This document shows positions 1 to 7,548 of a stretch of 9,702 bases of DNA, piece by piece. This DNA is from Peptococcaceae bacterium UBA3937. Its GTDB lineage: Bacteria; Bacillota; Peptococcia; DRI-13; DTU073. The notes below the pieces were generated by a model. The model was not told where the DNA came from and did no database searches. It was given only the letters and a program-made list of their open reading frames with translations. The stretch lies in the NCBI GenBank assembly GCA_002385735.1, contig DGEB01000065.1, positions 23,273-32,974 of the forward strand. The letters are read 5' to 3'. The position numbers and the translations under genes were made by a program. Within the stretch, counting starts at the first letter, position 1; the number at the start of each line of letters is the position of its first letter.

Positions 1-43
1 GGTGAGGGATGTAACGTAAGCGCCGGAAGGAAGAAAGGATGAC

Positions 44-85
44 ATTGGGCTCTGCGCACAGTGAGTGGAGTCCAATTGTCCTTTT
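44..85 (+). terminator. possible intrinsic terminator upstream of the tad cluster
   Basis: The arms at 44-52 (ATTGGGCTC) and 68-76 (GAGTCCAAT) form a 9-bp stem with one G-U pair around a 15-base loop. Only four T residues (82-85) follow, after a short spacer. It may end an upstream transcript that lies outside the window, perhaps one carrying the pilin gene. The weak T-tract means it could instead be a partial terminator or an mRNA-processing hairpin inside a longer operon. Confidence 0.4.
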
Positions 86-87
86 AA

Positions 88-115
88 ATGCCAGAATATT
101 AAATGACTATATGAT
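88..115 (+). promoter_or_regulatory. weak sigma-A-like promoter candidate for the tad operon
   Basis: ATGCCA (88-93, four of six matches to TTGACA) is separated by 16 bases from TATGAT (110-115, five of six matches to TATAAT), in an A/T-rich stretch just after the hairpin. Transcription would start near 122, upstream of the GTG start at 154. The match is only moderate and was made by eye. Confidence 0.3.
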
Positions 116-135
116 AAGCATGAACAATGATCGGC

Positions 136-146
136 AAAAAGGGGGG
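136..146 (+). promoter_or_regulatory. Shine-Dalgarno that fixes the tadV start
   Basis: AAAAAGGGGGG lies seven bases before the GTG at 154. An in-frame ATG at 127 has no purine-rich site upstream of it, and this G-run would then be coding. The GTG is therefore the better start, and it gives a protein that begins directly before the first membrane segment. Confidence 0.6.
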
Positions 147-153
147 TGATTTT

Positions 154-681
154 GTGAAGATACCTGCGGGGACCGTGGATGTATTTTTAGTGGTCACGCT
201 CCTGGTTTGTTGTTATACGGATTTGAAAGAACGGAAAATCCGCAATGTAGTGTTATTCCCCGCCGCGCTGCTTGCTCTGATTTTGCACATATTGTTGGAA
301 GGCGGCGCAGGAGCCCTCCTTTGGATAAAAGGACTTGGCGCAGGTATCGGCCTGTTTTTGATCCCTTTTGCTTTAGGCGGAATCGGGGCTGGGGATGTCA
401 AACTGCTGGGGGTGGTAGGTTCCTTCAAAGGGGCGGTTTTCGCTTTCCACGCATTTATCTATACGGCCTTGATCGGCGCGGTTTTGATTTTGTTTTTTCT
501 TTGGCGTAAAAAAGAATTATGGCCGACCATGGTGAGAATAGGACGAGCTATTAAGCTTTTTTTCTATTCCGGTTTCCGGCTCTGGGATTTGGGAGAAGAA
601 AATAAGGCCGTCACCGTCCCTTATGGGCTGGCGATTACCCTGGGAAGCTTTGTTTGCCTGGCAGGTGAATTCCTATGCTGA
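154..681 (+). CDS. tadV: Type IV (A24) prepilin peptidase, TadV/CpaA-like
   Basis: This membrane aspartyl protease would cleave the leader from Flp-type prepilins and pseudopilins such as the TadE encoded next. Counted from the GTG at 154 it is 175 residues, the size of the short TadV/CpaA class without the N-terminal methyltransferase domain. The two catalytic aspartates of the A24 family are visible: D23 in YTDLKERKIRN, and D81 in GAGDVK, which matches the family GxGDxK signature. Roughly five hydrophobic segments run through residues 8-20, 32-48, 54-78, 92-115 and 155-173. It is the first gene of the tad cluster and its 3' end overlaps tadE by seven bases, which suggests translational coupling. 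An upstream in-frame ATG at 127 would add nine residues but lacks a ribosome binding site. Confidence 0.92.
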   Translation: MKIPAGTVDVFLVVTLLVCCYTDLKERKIRNVVLFPAALLALILHILLEGGAGALLWIKGLGAGIGLFLIPFALGGIGAGDVKLLGVVGSFKGAVFAFHAFIYTALIGAVLILFFLWRKKELWPTMVRIGRAIKLFFYSGFRLWDLGEENKAVTVPYGLAITLGSFVCLAGEFLC

Positions 682-1085
682 TCCGGAGAAAAAGAAGAGG
701 CGAAAAAGGACAAGCTTTGGTGGAATTAGCAATAGCGCTGCCCCTATTAATCATGCTTTTGTTCATGTTCATTGATTTTAGCCAGGTGATGGTGGCCAAG
801 ATCGCCGCGACCCATTTGGCACGGGATGCGGCACGTTATGGGGCAACAGAAGGCGTTAGCGAATCAAGTATAAGAAGCCGGATTATTACAAGCGGGGACT
901 ATATTTTAGATGATCCTCGCACAGAACACAAGATGATTAGCGTTAACAAAGACACATTTAATGGGGTGGGCGAGATCAAGGTAAACATTGAGCTTGGTTT
1001 GCGCTTATATGCGCCGCTTGTTTCAGGCATTCTCCCGGATCCCTTTGTCGTAAAGGGTAAAGCGGTTATGCGCGTCGTACAGTAA
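675..1085 (+). CDS. tadE: TadE-like pseudopilin of the Tad pilus
   Basis: A 136-residue minor pilin-like protein. A very basic N-terminus (residues 1-12) leads into a prepilin-type site: glycine 12, then QALVEL with glutamate at +5, then a hydrophobic helix at about 19-40. This matches the TadE family, whose members in Aggregatibacter are processed by TadV at a G/xxxxE site. The rest (about 45-136) would be an extracytoplasmic domain. It contains LARDAARYGA just after the helix, a pattern common in TadE proteins. The start ATG overlaps the tadV stop and is preceded by AGGTG at 664-668. In other systems TadE works with TadF or TadG as a minor pilus component needed for assembly. No TadF is present, and the next gene is TadG-like. 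Confidence 0.88.
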   Translation: MLIRRKRRGEKGQALVELAIALPLLIMLLFMFIDFSQVMVAKIAATHLARDAARYGATEGVSESSIRSRIITSGDYILDDPRTEHKMISVNKDTFNGVGEIKVNIELGLRLYAPLVSGILPDPFVVKGKAVMRVVQ

Positions 1086-1102
1086 GACGGAGGAGTGTCG
1101 AT

Positions 1103-1111
1103 AAAGGAGGG
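1103..1111 (+). promoter_or_regulatory. Shine-Dalgarno that fixes the tadG-like start
   Basis: AAAGGAGGG is a near-perfect anti-16S match seven bases before ATG 1119. A GTG at 1095 is in the same frame, but its only purine-rich sequence (GGAGGA) abuts it directly, so the ATG is preferred. Confidence 0.75.
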
Positions 1112-1118
1112 AAAAAAG

Positions 1119-2135
1119 ATGGACAGAAATCAGAACAGGCTTTTCCGTTGGTTTTGGCTTTTAAACGGGGATGATACTGGTGCGACTTTGGTGCTTTTTC
1201 CCATCCTTCTGACCATTATCCTTGGTTTGCTGGCCCTGGGAATTAATGTGGGTCTGACCTATATTATTGATGCGAAGCTTGCTACTGCGGTTGATGCGGC
1301 GGCTTTTGCCGGGGTTCAGGCCTTACCTGTTTCCCCTTCCGATGCGGAGGCTTACGCGTACGAATATGCCGCCAAAAACGGGATTCCGGCAGAAAATGTG
1401 GAAGTCGAGATCTCTGATGATAATTCCGAAATTAAAGTGATTGCAACGAAGGATGTGGACTATTTTCTAGCGGGACTCTTTGGGATATCCCCCGGCCTGG
1501 TTCGTAAGGAAGCCAGGGCCTCGGTAAAAATTACTACTACTAATGATGCAGCGCCCTGGGGTGTATTGCCGGAGGATTTTGACAAAGGAGAGGAATATGT
1601 ATTAAAGGAGGGTGGGGAGCCGATTTATGATGGTGATGGAGACCCCATAAAGGATTCGGATAATAATCCGGTACTCGACGAAACTCCGCTGGCAGAGGAT
1701 TGGTTTGGCGCTTTATTATTTCCCGGCAACGAGGAAGATTGTATGTACCGGGGCGCGATTCGGTTTGGCTATCAAGGACAGCTTATAAAAGCAAGTAGAT
1801 ATAGCGAAAGTGGCCCCTATACGGGGATCCTTTCTGTGGGTGATGTGGTAAAAATCAGGCCCGGGCTGATGGCGAGAACGGAACAAGGTGTGAAAGACCC
1901 TTGGGACACGGATTGGTCCCATACAGGGGTTAACCTCGCGATAGGTGCATGTAATCACACTCCTCCATGTACTGCGGATAATTATGTGGAGGATTGTCTC
2001 CGCGTTATCATCGTGCCGATTGTGGAGATGATCAGTGATGATGAGGTGAGAATAGTAGGTTTTGGCCGCTTCTTCCTTGAGGAGTTCGATGAGTTGCATC
2101 ACCGGGCGTGGGGGACATATCTTGGTGGGTATTAA
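1119..2135 (+). CDS. tadG: TadG-like Flp pilus-assembly protein with extracytoplasmic C-terminal domain
   Basis: A 338-residue protein. After a polar, aromatic N-terminus, a prepilin-like TG/ATLVLFP segment (from residue 20) leads into a transmembrane helix at about 23-45. This is followed by the DAKLATAVDAAAFAGVQAL block (from about 53) that typifies the TadE/TadG-like N-terminal domain. The remainder should lie outside the membrane. It has a strongly acidic stretch at 171-188 (DGDGDP, then DSDNNP) and four cysteines at 208, 278, 284 and 293. It ends in a block with VIIVPIVEMIS and VRIVGFGRFFLEEF, which I recall from similar Gram-positive Tad proteins. I see no von Willebrand A domain, which many proteobacterial TadG proteins carry, so the symbol marks position and N-terminal similarity only. 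It lies 33 bases after tadE and 57 bases before cpaB. Confidence 0.78.
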   Translation: MDRNQNRLFRWFWLLNGDDTGATLVLFPILLTIILGLLALGINVGLTYIIDAKLATAVDAAAFAGVQALPVSPSDAEAYAYEYAAKNGIPAENVEVEISDDNSEIKVIATKDVDYFLAGLFGISPGLVRKEARASVKITTTNDAAPWGVLPEDFDKGEEYVLKEGGEPIYDGDGDPIKDSDNNPVLDETPLAEDWFGALLFPGNEEDCMYRGAIRFGYQGQLIKASRYSESGPYTGILSVGDVVKIRPGLMARTEQGVKDPWDTDWSHTGVNLAIGACNHTPPCTADNYVEDCLRVIIVPIVEMISDDEVRIVGFGRFFLEEFDELHHRAWGTYLGGY

Positions 2136-2192
2136 AAATAAAGTATTTAGCTTTTAATCAGCGGCGGAACCGACCGGGAAGGGGGGAGAGTT

Positions 2193-2900
2193 TTGAAAAA
2201 CAAGGGAATTTACATAATTGCTTTGCTGTTTGGTTTGTTAACCAGCTATTTTCTTTATGAATTTTTGGCTAAGGTGGAAAAAGACACGACAAAAATAGAA
2301 ATGGAAACGGTAGTGGTAGCAGCTCAGGATGTACCGACCCATACCCTATTAACCAGGGAAATGGTCAAACTGCAAAAAGTACCGGTTGGGTCGGCGCACC
2401 CGCATGCTTTGCGCCAGCCGGAAGAAGCTGTCGGGAAAATAACCATAATCCCTTTAATTGCCGGAGAACAGCTATTACAAGAAAAAGTTGCGGGAAAAGA
2501 CAATTTGGGAAACGGACTTGCTTTTAAAATCCCGGAAGGGAAACGGGCGCTCAGTATACAAACGTCTGCAATCAGGGGAGTGGCTGGTTTCCTAAAGCCG
2601 GGAGACCGGGTGGACGTCTTATGTGTAATGGAGACCGGGGAGACGAGCGAGTCGATGGTTATTTTACAGGATATTGAAATTCTCGCGGCAGGGGCAAACC
2701 TTGATCCCCATAGAGAGAGTGAGGAGCAGGACACGAAATCAGAAAACAACCAGACATTGACGTTGGCGGTAACCGTGGAAGAAGCTCAGGCGCTTTTTTT
2801 AGCTGATGTACGAGGAGATATTCGTTTAATCTTGCGTGGTCCTGCCGAAGAGCAGACGGTAGAGGCTAAAGCGTTTCAGATGAAGGATTTATTTGATTAA
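2193..2900 (+). CDS. cpaB: CpaB/RcpC-like Flp pilus assembly protein (SAF domain)
   Basis: A 235-residue protein with one N-terminal membrane helix (about 5-24). A SAF-type domain follows at about 38-100, starting VVVAAQDVPTHTLLTREMV and including the typical GxxxxxPLIAGEQLL segment. Then comes the RcpC/CpaB domain with IPEGKRALSI and GFLKPGDRVDVL (about 113-143). The family acts at the envelope during Tad pilus assembly. In diderm bacteria it works with the secretin CpaC/RcpA, and none is encoded here. In a monoderm it would more likely contact the cell wall or stabilise the pilus path; this is inference. The start is a TTG at 2193 preceded by GGGGGAG at 2182-2188, with no better ATG or GTG nearby. 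The C-terminus carries a conserved-looking LTLAVTVEEAQALFLAD stretch. Confidence 0.87.
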   Translation: MKNKGIYIIALLFGLLTSYFLYEFLAKVEKDTTKIEMETVVVAAQDVPTHTLLTREMVKLQKVPVGSAHPHALRQPEEAVGKITIIPLIAGEQLLQEKVAGKDNLGNGLAFKIPEGKRALSIQTSAIRGVAGFLKPGDRVDVLCVMETGETSESMVILQDIEILAAGANLDPHRESEEQDTKSENNQTLTLAVTVEEAQALFLADVRGDIRLILRGPAEEQTVEAKAFQMKDLFD

Positions 2901-2942
2901 GGCAATAAATCGGGACGAACATCCGGTTAACATGAAAACAAG

Positions 2943-2967
2943 AGGAGTGGAATTAATGGATGGATAA
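2943..2967 (+). promoter_or_regulatory. tadZ ribosome binding site with overlapping three-codon mini-ORF
   Basis: The Shine-Dalgarno GGAG (2944-2947) lies eight bases before an ATG at 2956, which opens ATG GAT GGA TAA (2956-2967). The tadZ ATG at 2960 is in another frame and 12 bases from the Shine-Dalgarno. The more ideally placed start codon therefore begins a mini-ORF that ends just inside tadZ, and this may tune tadZ translation. Confidence 0.4.
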
Positions 2968-4174
2968 GGCAGAAAAAATTCGTATTTTAATCGCTGATGA
3001 CAATGAGGAAGCCAGGTTGAATATTCGCCGGATGCTTTCCTTTGACGTCAAGCTGGCTGTGGTGGGAGAAGCCTGTGATGGCGTGGAAGCGGTGCAGAAG
3101 GCTAAAGAACTGCGCCCGCACTTTGTCCTGATGGATGTTAATATGCCAAGGATGGACGGGTTGAAGGCCACCGAAAGGATCACCCTTTACATTCCCGGGG
3201 TTTCGGTAATTATCATGAGCGTGCAGGGAGACCAGGAGTACTTGCGCAAAGCGATGATGGCAGGAGCCCGTTCCTACCTAAACAAACCCTTTAGCAGTGA
3301 CGAATTAATTCATACCATCAATAGTCTTTATCAAATCACCGGTCGGAAACAGTACTATCCGGAAGCCCAGGAAATAGCTCCCCCCAAATGTGAGATTGTC
3401 ACTGTCTTTGGCACCAAAGGTGGTGTGGGGAAAACGACCCTTGCCGTCAATTTGGCGATGCATCTTGCTAAAAAGAAAAAGAAAGTGGTTTTGCTGGATT
3501 TGGATTTGCAATTTGGTGATGTGGCGATTTTCCTCAATCTGTATCCGAAGCATACGATCGCCGAATTAATTCAGGAGGGGGATTCCTTTGATCTGGATTT
3601 ACTGGAAAATTACCTGACGCCGCACGACTCGGGCTTGAAGGTGCTGGCGGCCCCTGGGCGTCCGGAATATGCCGAGTTGATTACGGCGGCCCACGCGGAA
3701 GAGATTATTAATGTTTTGAAGGCAGAATATGATTACATCATTGTGGACACCCCACCGCTCTTTAATGACATTAACCTCGCTGTCCTGGATATGTGTACCC
3801 AGGTGCTTTTGGTGTTAGGAATGGACCTGGCTACGATTAAGAACACCAAACTAAGTTTGGAAGTATTGACCATCCTCAATCACCGGGACAAAATCAAACT
3901 AATTTTAAACAGAGCGTCCGATGATATGGGGATTACCATCGCTCAGGCAGAAGAGACCCTGGATTTTGATGTGATGGCCAAGGTTCCCAGTGAAGGGAGG
4001 GTGGTGGTTCCTGCCCTCAATGAAGGAATCCCCTTTGTGGTGTCCAATCCAACGAGCAAGGCCAGCATGGCGGTGCAAAAACTAGCGGATATAATCATGC
4101 AGGGAAAGAAAAACCAGAAGATACCCAGAAAAAGAAGCAAGAAAATGTTTGGCCGCTTGTTTAAACAGAGGTGA
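2960..4174 (+). CDS. tadZ: TadZ/CpaE-type pilus localisation ATPase: receiver domain plus MinD-like ATPase
   Basis: A 404-residue two-domain protein. Residues 5-123 are a response-regulator receiver with all canonical residues: acidic pair D13/D14, phospho-acceptor D59 in VLMDVNMP, serine S87 and lysine K109 in NKPF. Residues 144-380 form a ParA/MinD ATPase with deviant Walker A KGGVGKTT (153-160), DLDLQFGD (D180, D182) and a YDYIIVDTPP segment. In the Tad system TadZ/CpaE marks the assembly site, usually a pole, and recruits the other proteins. The tail (KKMFGRLFKQR after a lysine/arginine-rich linker) resembles the amphipathic membrane-targeting helix of MinD. It lies between cpaB and tadA, with only six bases before tadA. 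The intact receiver suggests control by phosphorylation, but no histidine kinase is in the window. Confidence 0.9.
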   Translation: MDKAEKIRILIADDNEEARLNIRRMLSFDVKLAVVGEACDGVEAVQKAKELRPHFVLMDVNMPRMDGLKATERITLYIPGVSVIIMSVQGDQEYLRKAMMAGARSYLNKPFSSDELIHTINSLYQITGRKQYYPEAQEIAPPKCEIVTVFGTKGGVGKTTLAVNLAMHLAKKKKKVVLLDLDLQFGDVAIFLNLYPKHTIAELIQEGDSFDLDLLENYLTPHDSGLKVLAAPGRPEYAELITAAHAEEIINVLKAEYDYIIVDTPPLFNDINLAVLDMCTQVLLVLGMDLATIKNTKLSLEVLTILNHRDKIKLILNRASDDMGITIAQAEETLDFDVMAKVPSEGRVVVPALNEGIPFVVSNPTSKASMAVQKLADIIMQGKKNQKIPRKRSKKMFGRLFKQR

Positions 4175-4180
4175 GCATAA

Positions 4181-5539
4181 ATGTCCTTATTACAGCGTTT
4201 GGAGAAAAAAAAGGAAGTAAAGGAAGGACCGTCGGGGGTCGAAAAGCAAGCCCATTCGCCGGAGGATCCTTTTCAAGGCTTGAAGCAAAAGATCCACCAG
4301 AAAGTCATCGAAGCATTGGACGAGGAATCTTTCAGGCGACCGGTCCCTTCCAACCGGGAGGAAAAGGATTTTAGCGCACGGGTAGAAGAGTTGATTAACC
4401 GGATTATGGACCGGGAAGCCGAGTATTTGTCCCGCATGGAACGGCAGAAAATTGTGACGGAAATAATGGATGAATTGGTGGGATACGGTCCGATTGAACC
4501 CTTGATCCGGGATCCGGAAATATCCGAAATCATGGTAAACGGACCGAAACAAGTTTTTATTGAGCGGGATGGCAAACTGGAAAAGACCGGGATTAGCTTC
4601 CGGGATAAAGAGCATGTGATGCACATTATTGATAAAATCGTCTCGCCCTTAGGCCGGAGGATTGACGAATCAATGCCGATGGTGGATGCCCGTCTTCCGG
4701 ACGGCTCACGGGTCAATGCGGTTATTCCTCCTCTTTCCTTGATTGGCCCGGTCATCACCATCCGGAAGTTTTCCCGCGAGCCCCTGACCATTCAGGATTT
4801 AATCCGTTTTGGCACTTTGACTCCCCAAATGGCTACTTTTTTGGAGGCTTGTGTGAAAGCGCGGCTCAACATCATCATCTCCGGTGGGACCGGCAGCGGA
4901 AAAACCAGCACCCTTAATGTGCTCTCCTCGTTTATCCCGGCCAATGAGCGGATCGTGACCATTGAGGATGCGGCGGAATTGCAGTTGAACCAGGAACATG
5001 TGATTACCCTGGAAAGCCGGCCGCCCAATATTGAAGGTAAAGGGGAAATTACGATCCGGGATTTGGTTCGTAACGCTTTGCGGATGCGGCCGGAACGGAT
5101 TGTGGTCGGAGAAGTGCGTTCCGGTGAAGCTTTGGACATGCTACAGGCTATGAATACCGGGCATGACGGTTCCCTGACTACCGTGCATGCCAACTCTCCG
5201 CGGGATCTGCTGGCCCGCTTGGAAACGATGGTCATGATGGCCGGGATGGAGTTACCGGCCAAAGCCATTCGTGAACAGATTGCTTCGGCTTTTGATTTGA
5301 TTATCCATCAGGCCCGCTTGCGTGATGGCAGCCGGAAAATTACCCATGTGACCGAAGTAGTAGGGATGGAGGAAGACAAAATTACCCTGCAGGATATTTT
5401 TGTTTATAAAATCACCGGTACGGATGAACGGAACAGGGCCCTGGGGAAATTCCGTGCAACCGGGGTAGTGCCCAGAGCGCTGAACAAGCTGGAGACAGCC
5501 GGGATTCATCTCCCTCCTAATTTTTTCCTTGATAATTAA
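4181..5539 (+). CDS. tadA: TadA/CpaF-type secretion ATPase
   Basis: A 452-residue hexameric ATPase of the type II/IV secretion superfamily that powers Tad pilus extension; in Caulobacter the homologue also drives retraction. A variable charged N-terminus (1-75) leads to the conserved domain with LVGYGPIEPLIRDPEISEIM and the arginine-rich region around GRRIDESMPMVDARLPDG. Walker A is GGTGSGKTS at 235-243, with catalytic lysine K241. An acidic TIEDAAEL segment follows. Walker B-type GEVR is at 310-313, with E311 the likely catalytic glutamate. The histidine-containing GHDGSLTTVHAN is at 327-338. Length and motifs are normal and nothing appears broken. The ATG at 4181 follows AGAGGTGAG, which covers the tadZ stop, so the two genes are probably translationally coupled. 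It acts on the cytoplasmic side with TadB and TadC. Confidence 0.95.
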   Translation: MSLLQRLEKKKEVKEGPSGVEKQAHSPEDPFQGLKQKIHQKVIEALDEESFRRPVPSNREEKDFSARVEELINRIMDREAEYLSRMERQKIVTEIMDELVGYGPIEPLIRDPEISEIMVNGPKQVFIERDGKLEKTGISFRDKEHVMHIIDKIVSPLGRRIDESMPMVDARLPDGSRVNAVIPPLSLIGPVITIRKFSREPLTIQDLIRFGTLTPQMATFLEACVKARLNIIISGGTGSGKTSTLNVLSSFIPANERIVTIEDAAELQLNQEHVITLESRPPNIEGKGEITIRDLVRNALRMRPERIVVGEVRSGEALDMLQAMNTGHDGSLTTVHANSPRDLLARLETMVMMAGMELPAKAIREQIASAFDLIIHQARLRDGSRKITHVTEVVGMEEDKITLQDIFVYKITGTDERNRALGKFRATGVVPRALNKLETAGIHLPPNFFLDN

Positions 5540-5589
5540 TTTGGAGAATTTTCCCGAGCTCGCGGGGTCTGGGGAAGGAGGTCGGCGGG

Positions 5590-6570
5590 ATGGGGACTAA
5601 GGCCATTGGCCTGCTAAGTTTTTTATTTGTTTTTCTCAGTGTAATCAGTGTGGGTAAACTCCTGACCAGGCGTAAAGAAGCGATCCAGGAACGGATGACG
5701 CGTTTACATGATATGAGCGTGCAGGACTCCTGGGAGGAGGACCACGAAGAAGGAGCCAGGGGCAGAAGACCCGCCGGTTTACGGATCATTCTTACTGCTG
5801 CCGGAAGAATTTTAGAAAAACGGGGGATTATCAAGCCCATTGAGGAAAAGCTGGTGCGGGCGGATATTCCCTTGCGTGGTGAAGAGTACCTGTTTCTGTG
5901 GTTATTGTCGGGTCTTTTGCCGGGTCTACTGGGAGTGCTTTTAAACGGCCGGCTGGCTTCAGGGGTCATTTTAAGCTTCATCGGCTTGATTTTACCTCCC
6001 TTGTTGGTAAAAAGAGCGGAGGAGAAGAAAATCATCAAATTCAATCTGCAACTGGTGGATGCCCTGGCTATCCTCTCCAACTCCTTACGGGCCAGCTATA
6101 GTTTTCACCAGTCCATTGAGTTGGTGAGCCGGGAAATGCCCGCTCCCCTGGGGAAGGAATTTGCCAGGACTTTTCGGGAAGTGAACCTGGGAACCCCCTT
6201 GGAAGAAGCCTTAAATAACATGGGGAAAAGGATTGCCAGTGAAGATTTGCAGCTCATCATTACGGCCGTGCTGATTCAACGGCAAGTCGGCGGTAATCTG
6301 GCAATCATTTTGGATAATATTTCCGAGACGATTCGGGATCGTATCCGGATTCAAGGGGAGATAAAAACCTTAACCGCGCAAGGAAAGATCTCAGGATTGG
6401 TGATTGGGTGCTTGCCATTTATCATCGTGGTCATCCTGATGCTAATGAATCCGAAGTTTTTAGAACCCTTGTTTCAGTCAAGCATGGGGATAATGCTGAT
6501 CATCTGGGGACTTGTTTCGGAAGTGATTGGCATCATTTTCATTAGAAAAATAACGGCCATCGATTATTAG
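5590..6570 (+). CDS. tadB: TadB inner-membrane platform protein (type II secretion F domain)
   Basis: A 326-residue membrane protein of the GspF superfamily that forms, with TadC, the platform on which the TadA ATPase acts. It has an N-terminal helix (about 5-24), a cytoplasmic stretch, a hydrophobic pair (about 96-138), the cytoplasmic T2SSF domain beginning near NLQLVDALAILSNSLRA (D157), and two final helices (about 268-285 and 298-318). The T2SSF part includes the RQVGGNLAIILDNISETIRDR pattern (19 of its residues shown in order here: QVGGNLAIILDNISETIRD), typical of TadB. The start ATG has an excellent Shine-Dalgarno, AAGGAGGT (5575-5582), seven bases away. The 50-base gap before it holds only a short CCCG/CGGG hairpin (5553-5566) and no convincing promoter. 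Confidence 0.92.
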   Translation: MGTKAIGLLSFLFVFLSVISVGKLLTRRKEAIQERMTRLHDMSVQDSWEEDHEEGARGRRPAGLRIILTAAGRILEKRGIIKPIEEKLVRADIPLRGEEYLFLWLLSGLLPGLLGVLLNGRLASGVILSFIGLILPPLLVKRAEEKKIIKFNLQLVDALAILSNSLRASYSFHQSIELVSREMPAPLGKEFARTFREVNLGTPLEEALNNMGKRIASEDLQLIITAVLIQRQVGGNLAIILDNISETIRDRIRIQGEIKTLTAQGKISGLVIGCLPFIIVVILMLMNPKFLEPLFQSSMGIMLIIWGLVSEVIGIIFIRKITAIDY

Positions 6571-6599
6571 TTCGGACTTGGGAAAGCGGGGGAACAACC

Positions 6600-7517
6600 A
6601 TGATGAAAGTAGTTCTTTGTTCTTTTCTCTTTTTTACCACCCTGGCCCTGGCGTTTTTCCAAAACAAACTGCGGGGGAAAAAGCTTTTTTTGTCCCGTTT
6701 GCAAAATATCGCCAGAAGCCGGAATATGCAGGATGAGTTGGTCGATGATGAGTTAAGCAAGCCCTTTTTCGAAAGAATTATCAGCCCGTTTTTGGAATGG
6801 GTTTCCCAAGCGATCGCCCGTCATTTACCAACCAAAAACAGGGACAAATTACAGCAAATGCTGCAGTTGGCCGGCTACCCCGGCAACCTGCATGTGCATG
6901 AATTTCAAGCCCTTCAACTGGGCGTGATTATCCTGTTTATGCTTGGTTTTTGGCTGCTCGCTTATCTGAGGCACCAGGGAGCGGTGGGGCAGCTTTTCCA
7001 ACTGCTCATCGGCGCCATCATGGGGATCCTGTTCATGCGCTATTATCTAACCGTGCGGATCAGGAAAAGGCAGGAAACCATCGAAAAAGAACTACCGGCC
7101 ATGTTGGATCTGTTGTCCGTAAGTGTGGAGGCCGGGCTGGGGTTCGATGCCGCGCTGGAGCGGGTGGTTAGTAAAGCGGAAGGAGAATTGAGCGATGAAC
7201 TGCGGAGGACATTTAAAGATATTCAAAGAGGCAAGTCACGCCGGCAGGCTTTAAAGGATTTGGCGGAACGCACGGGGGTTGAAGATGTCCACTCCTTTGT
7301 GGGAGCGATTATCCAGGCCGAGCAGTTGGGGGTATCCATCGGCAAGGTCGTTCATACCCAGGCCGAACACGCCCGGCAGAAAAGGCGCCAGCGGGTCGAG
7401 GAGAAAGCCATGAAGGCACCGGTAAAAATGCTGATTCCCCTTGTCCTTTTTATCTTTCCCACTATTTTTATCGTGCTGTTAGGACCGGCGTTGATTAACC
7501 TGATGGAATTTTTATAG
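6600..7517 (+). CDS. tadC: TadC inner-membrane platform protein (type II secretion F domain)
   Basis: A 305-residue paralogue and partner of TadB. A single N-terminal helix (about 4-19) is followed by a cytoplasmic stretch, a hydrophobic pair at about 102-145, and the T2SSF domain starting at KELPAMLDLLSVSVEAGLG (M168, E177). That domain contains EQLGVSIGKVVHTQAEHARQ, a strong TadC signature. Two closely packed hydrophobic segments end the protein (about 276-305). Two ATG codons stand in tandem at 6600 and 6603. Both follow the purine-rich AAAGCGGGGGAA (6582-6593), so the start is uncertain by one residue. The gap from tadB is 29 bases, which fits one operon. It is expected to interact with TadB and the TadA ATPase in the cytoplasmic membrane. 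Confidence 0.92.
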   Translation: MMKVVLCSFLFFTTLALAFFQNKLRGKKLFLSRLQNIARSRNMQDELVDDELSKPFFERIISPFLEWVSQAIARHLPTKNRDKLQQMLQLAGYPGNLHVHEFQALQLGVIILFMLGFWLLAYLRHQGAVGQLFQLLIGAIMGILFMRYYLTVRIRKRQETIEKELPAMLDLLSVSVEAGLGFDAALERVVSKAEGELSDELRRTFKDIQRGKSRRQALKDLAERTGVEDVHSFVGAIIQAEQLGVSIGKVVHTQAEHARQKRRQRVEEKAMKAPVKMLIPLVLFIFPTIFIVLLGPALINLMEFL

Positions 7518-7548
7518 AAGCTTTTAAAAGAGGGAGGCCGAAGGACGG

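Larger units (their letters stand above)
1..153. other. non-coding 5' region before the first gene
   Basis: No gene can be supported here. All three forward frames close within the first 42 bases: the frame from base 1 ends at TGA 40-42 after 13 codons with no recognisable content, so a truncated upstream gene is possible but unproven. The stretch holds the hairpin at 44-85, the promoter-like pair at 88-115 and the ribosome binding site at 136-146. Confidence 0.5.

Noticed and set aside
1..42. Tail of an upstream protein gene in the frame from base 1
   Set aside because: Thirteen codons ending at TGA 40-42 is too little to support a gene, and the residues match nothing I recognise.
4273..4791. 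Long minus-strand frame opposite tadA, and similar ones at 5517-6080 and 4792-5268
   Set aside because: These are shadows of strongly conserved plus-strand genes. The products are rich in serine, arginine and proline, with no domain or ribosome binding site.
5547..5561. AATTTTC-containing stretch before tadB as a CodY box
   Set aside because: Only the left half resembles AATTTTCWGAAAATT and the right half does not match. Other GAAAATT occurrences (near 3604, 4446 and 5335) also match only one half and lie inside coding sequence.
5553..5566. Hairpin between tadA and tadB as a terminator
   Set aside because: The stem is only four base pairs (CCCG/CGGG), with no T-tract after it, and it is followed directly by the tadB ribosome binding site.
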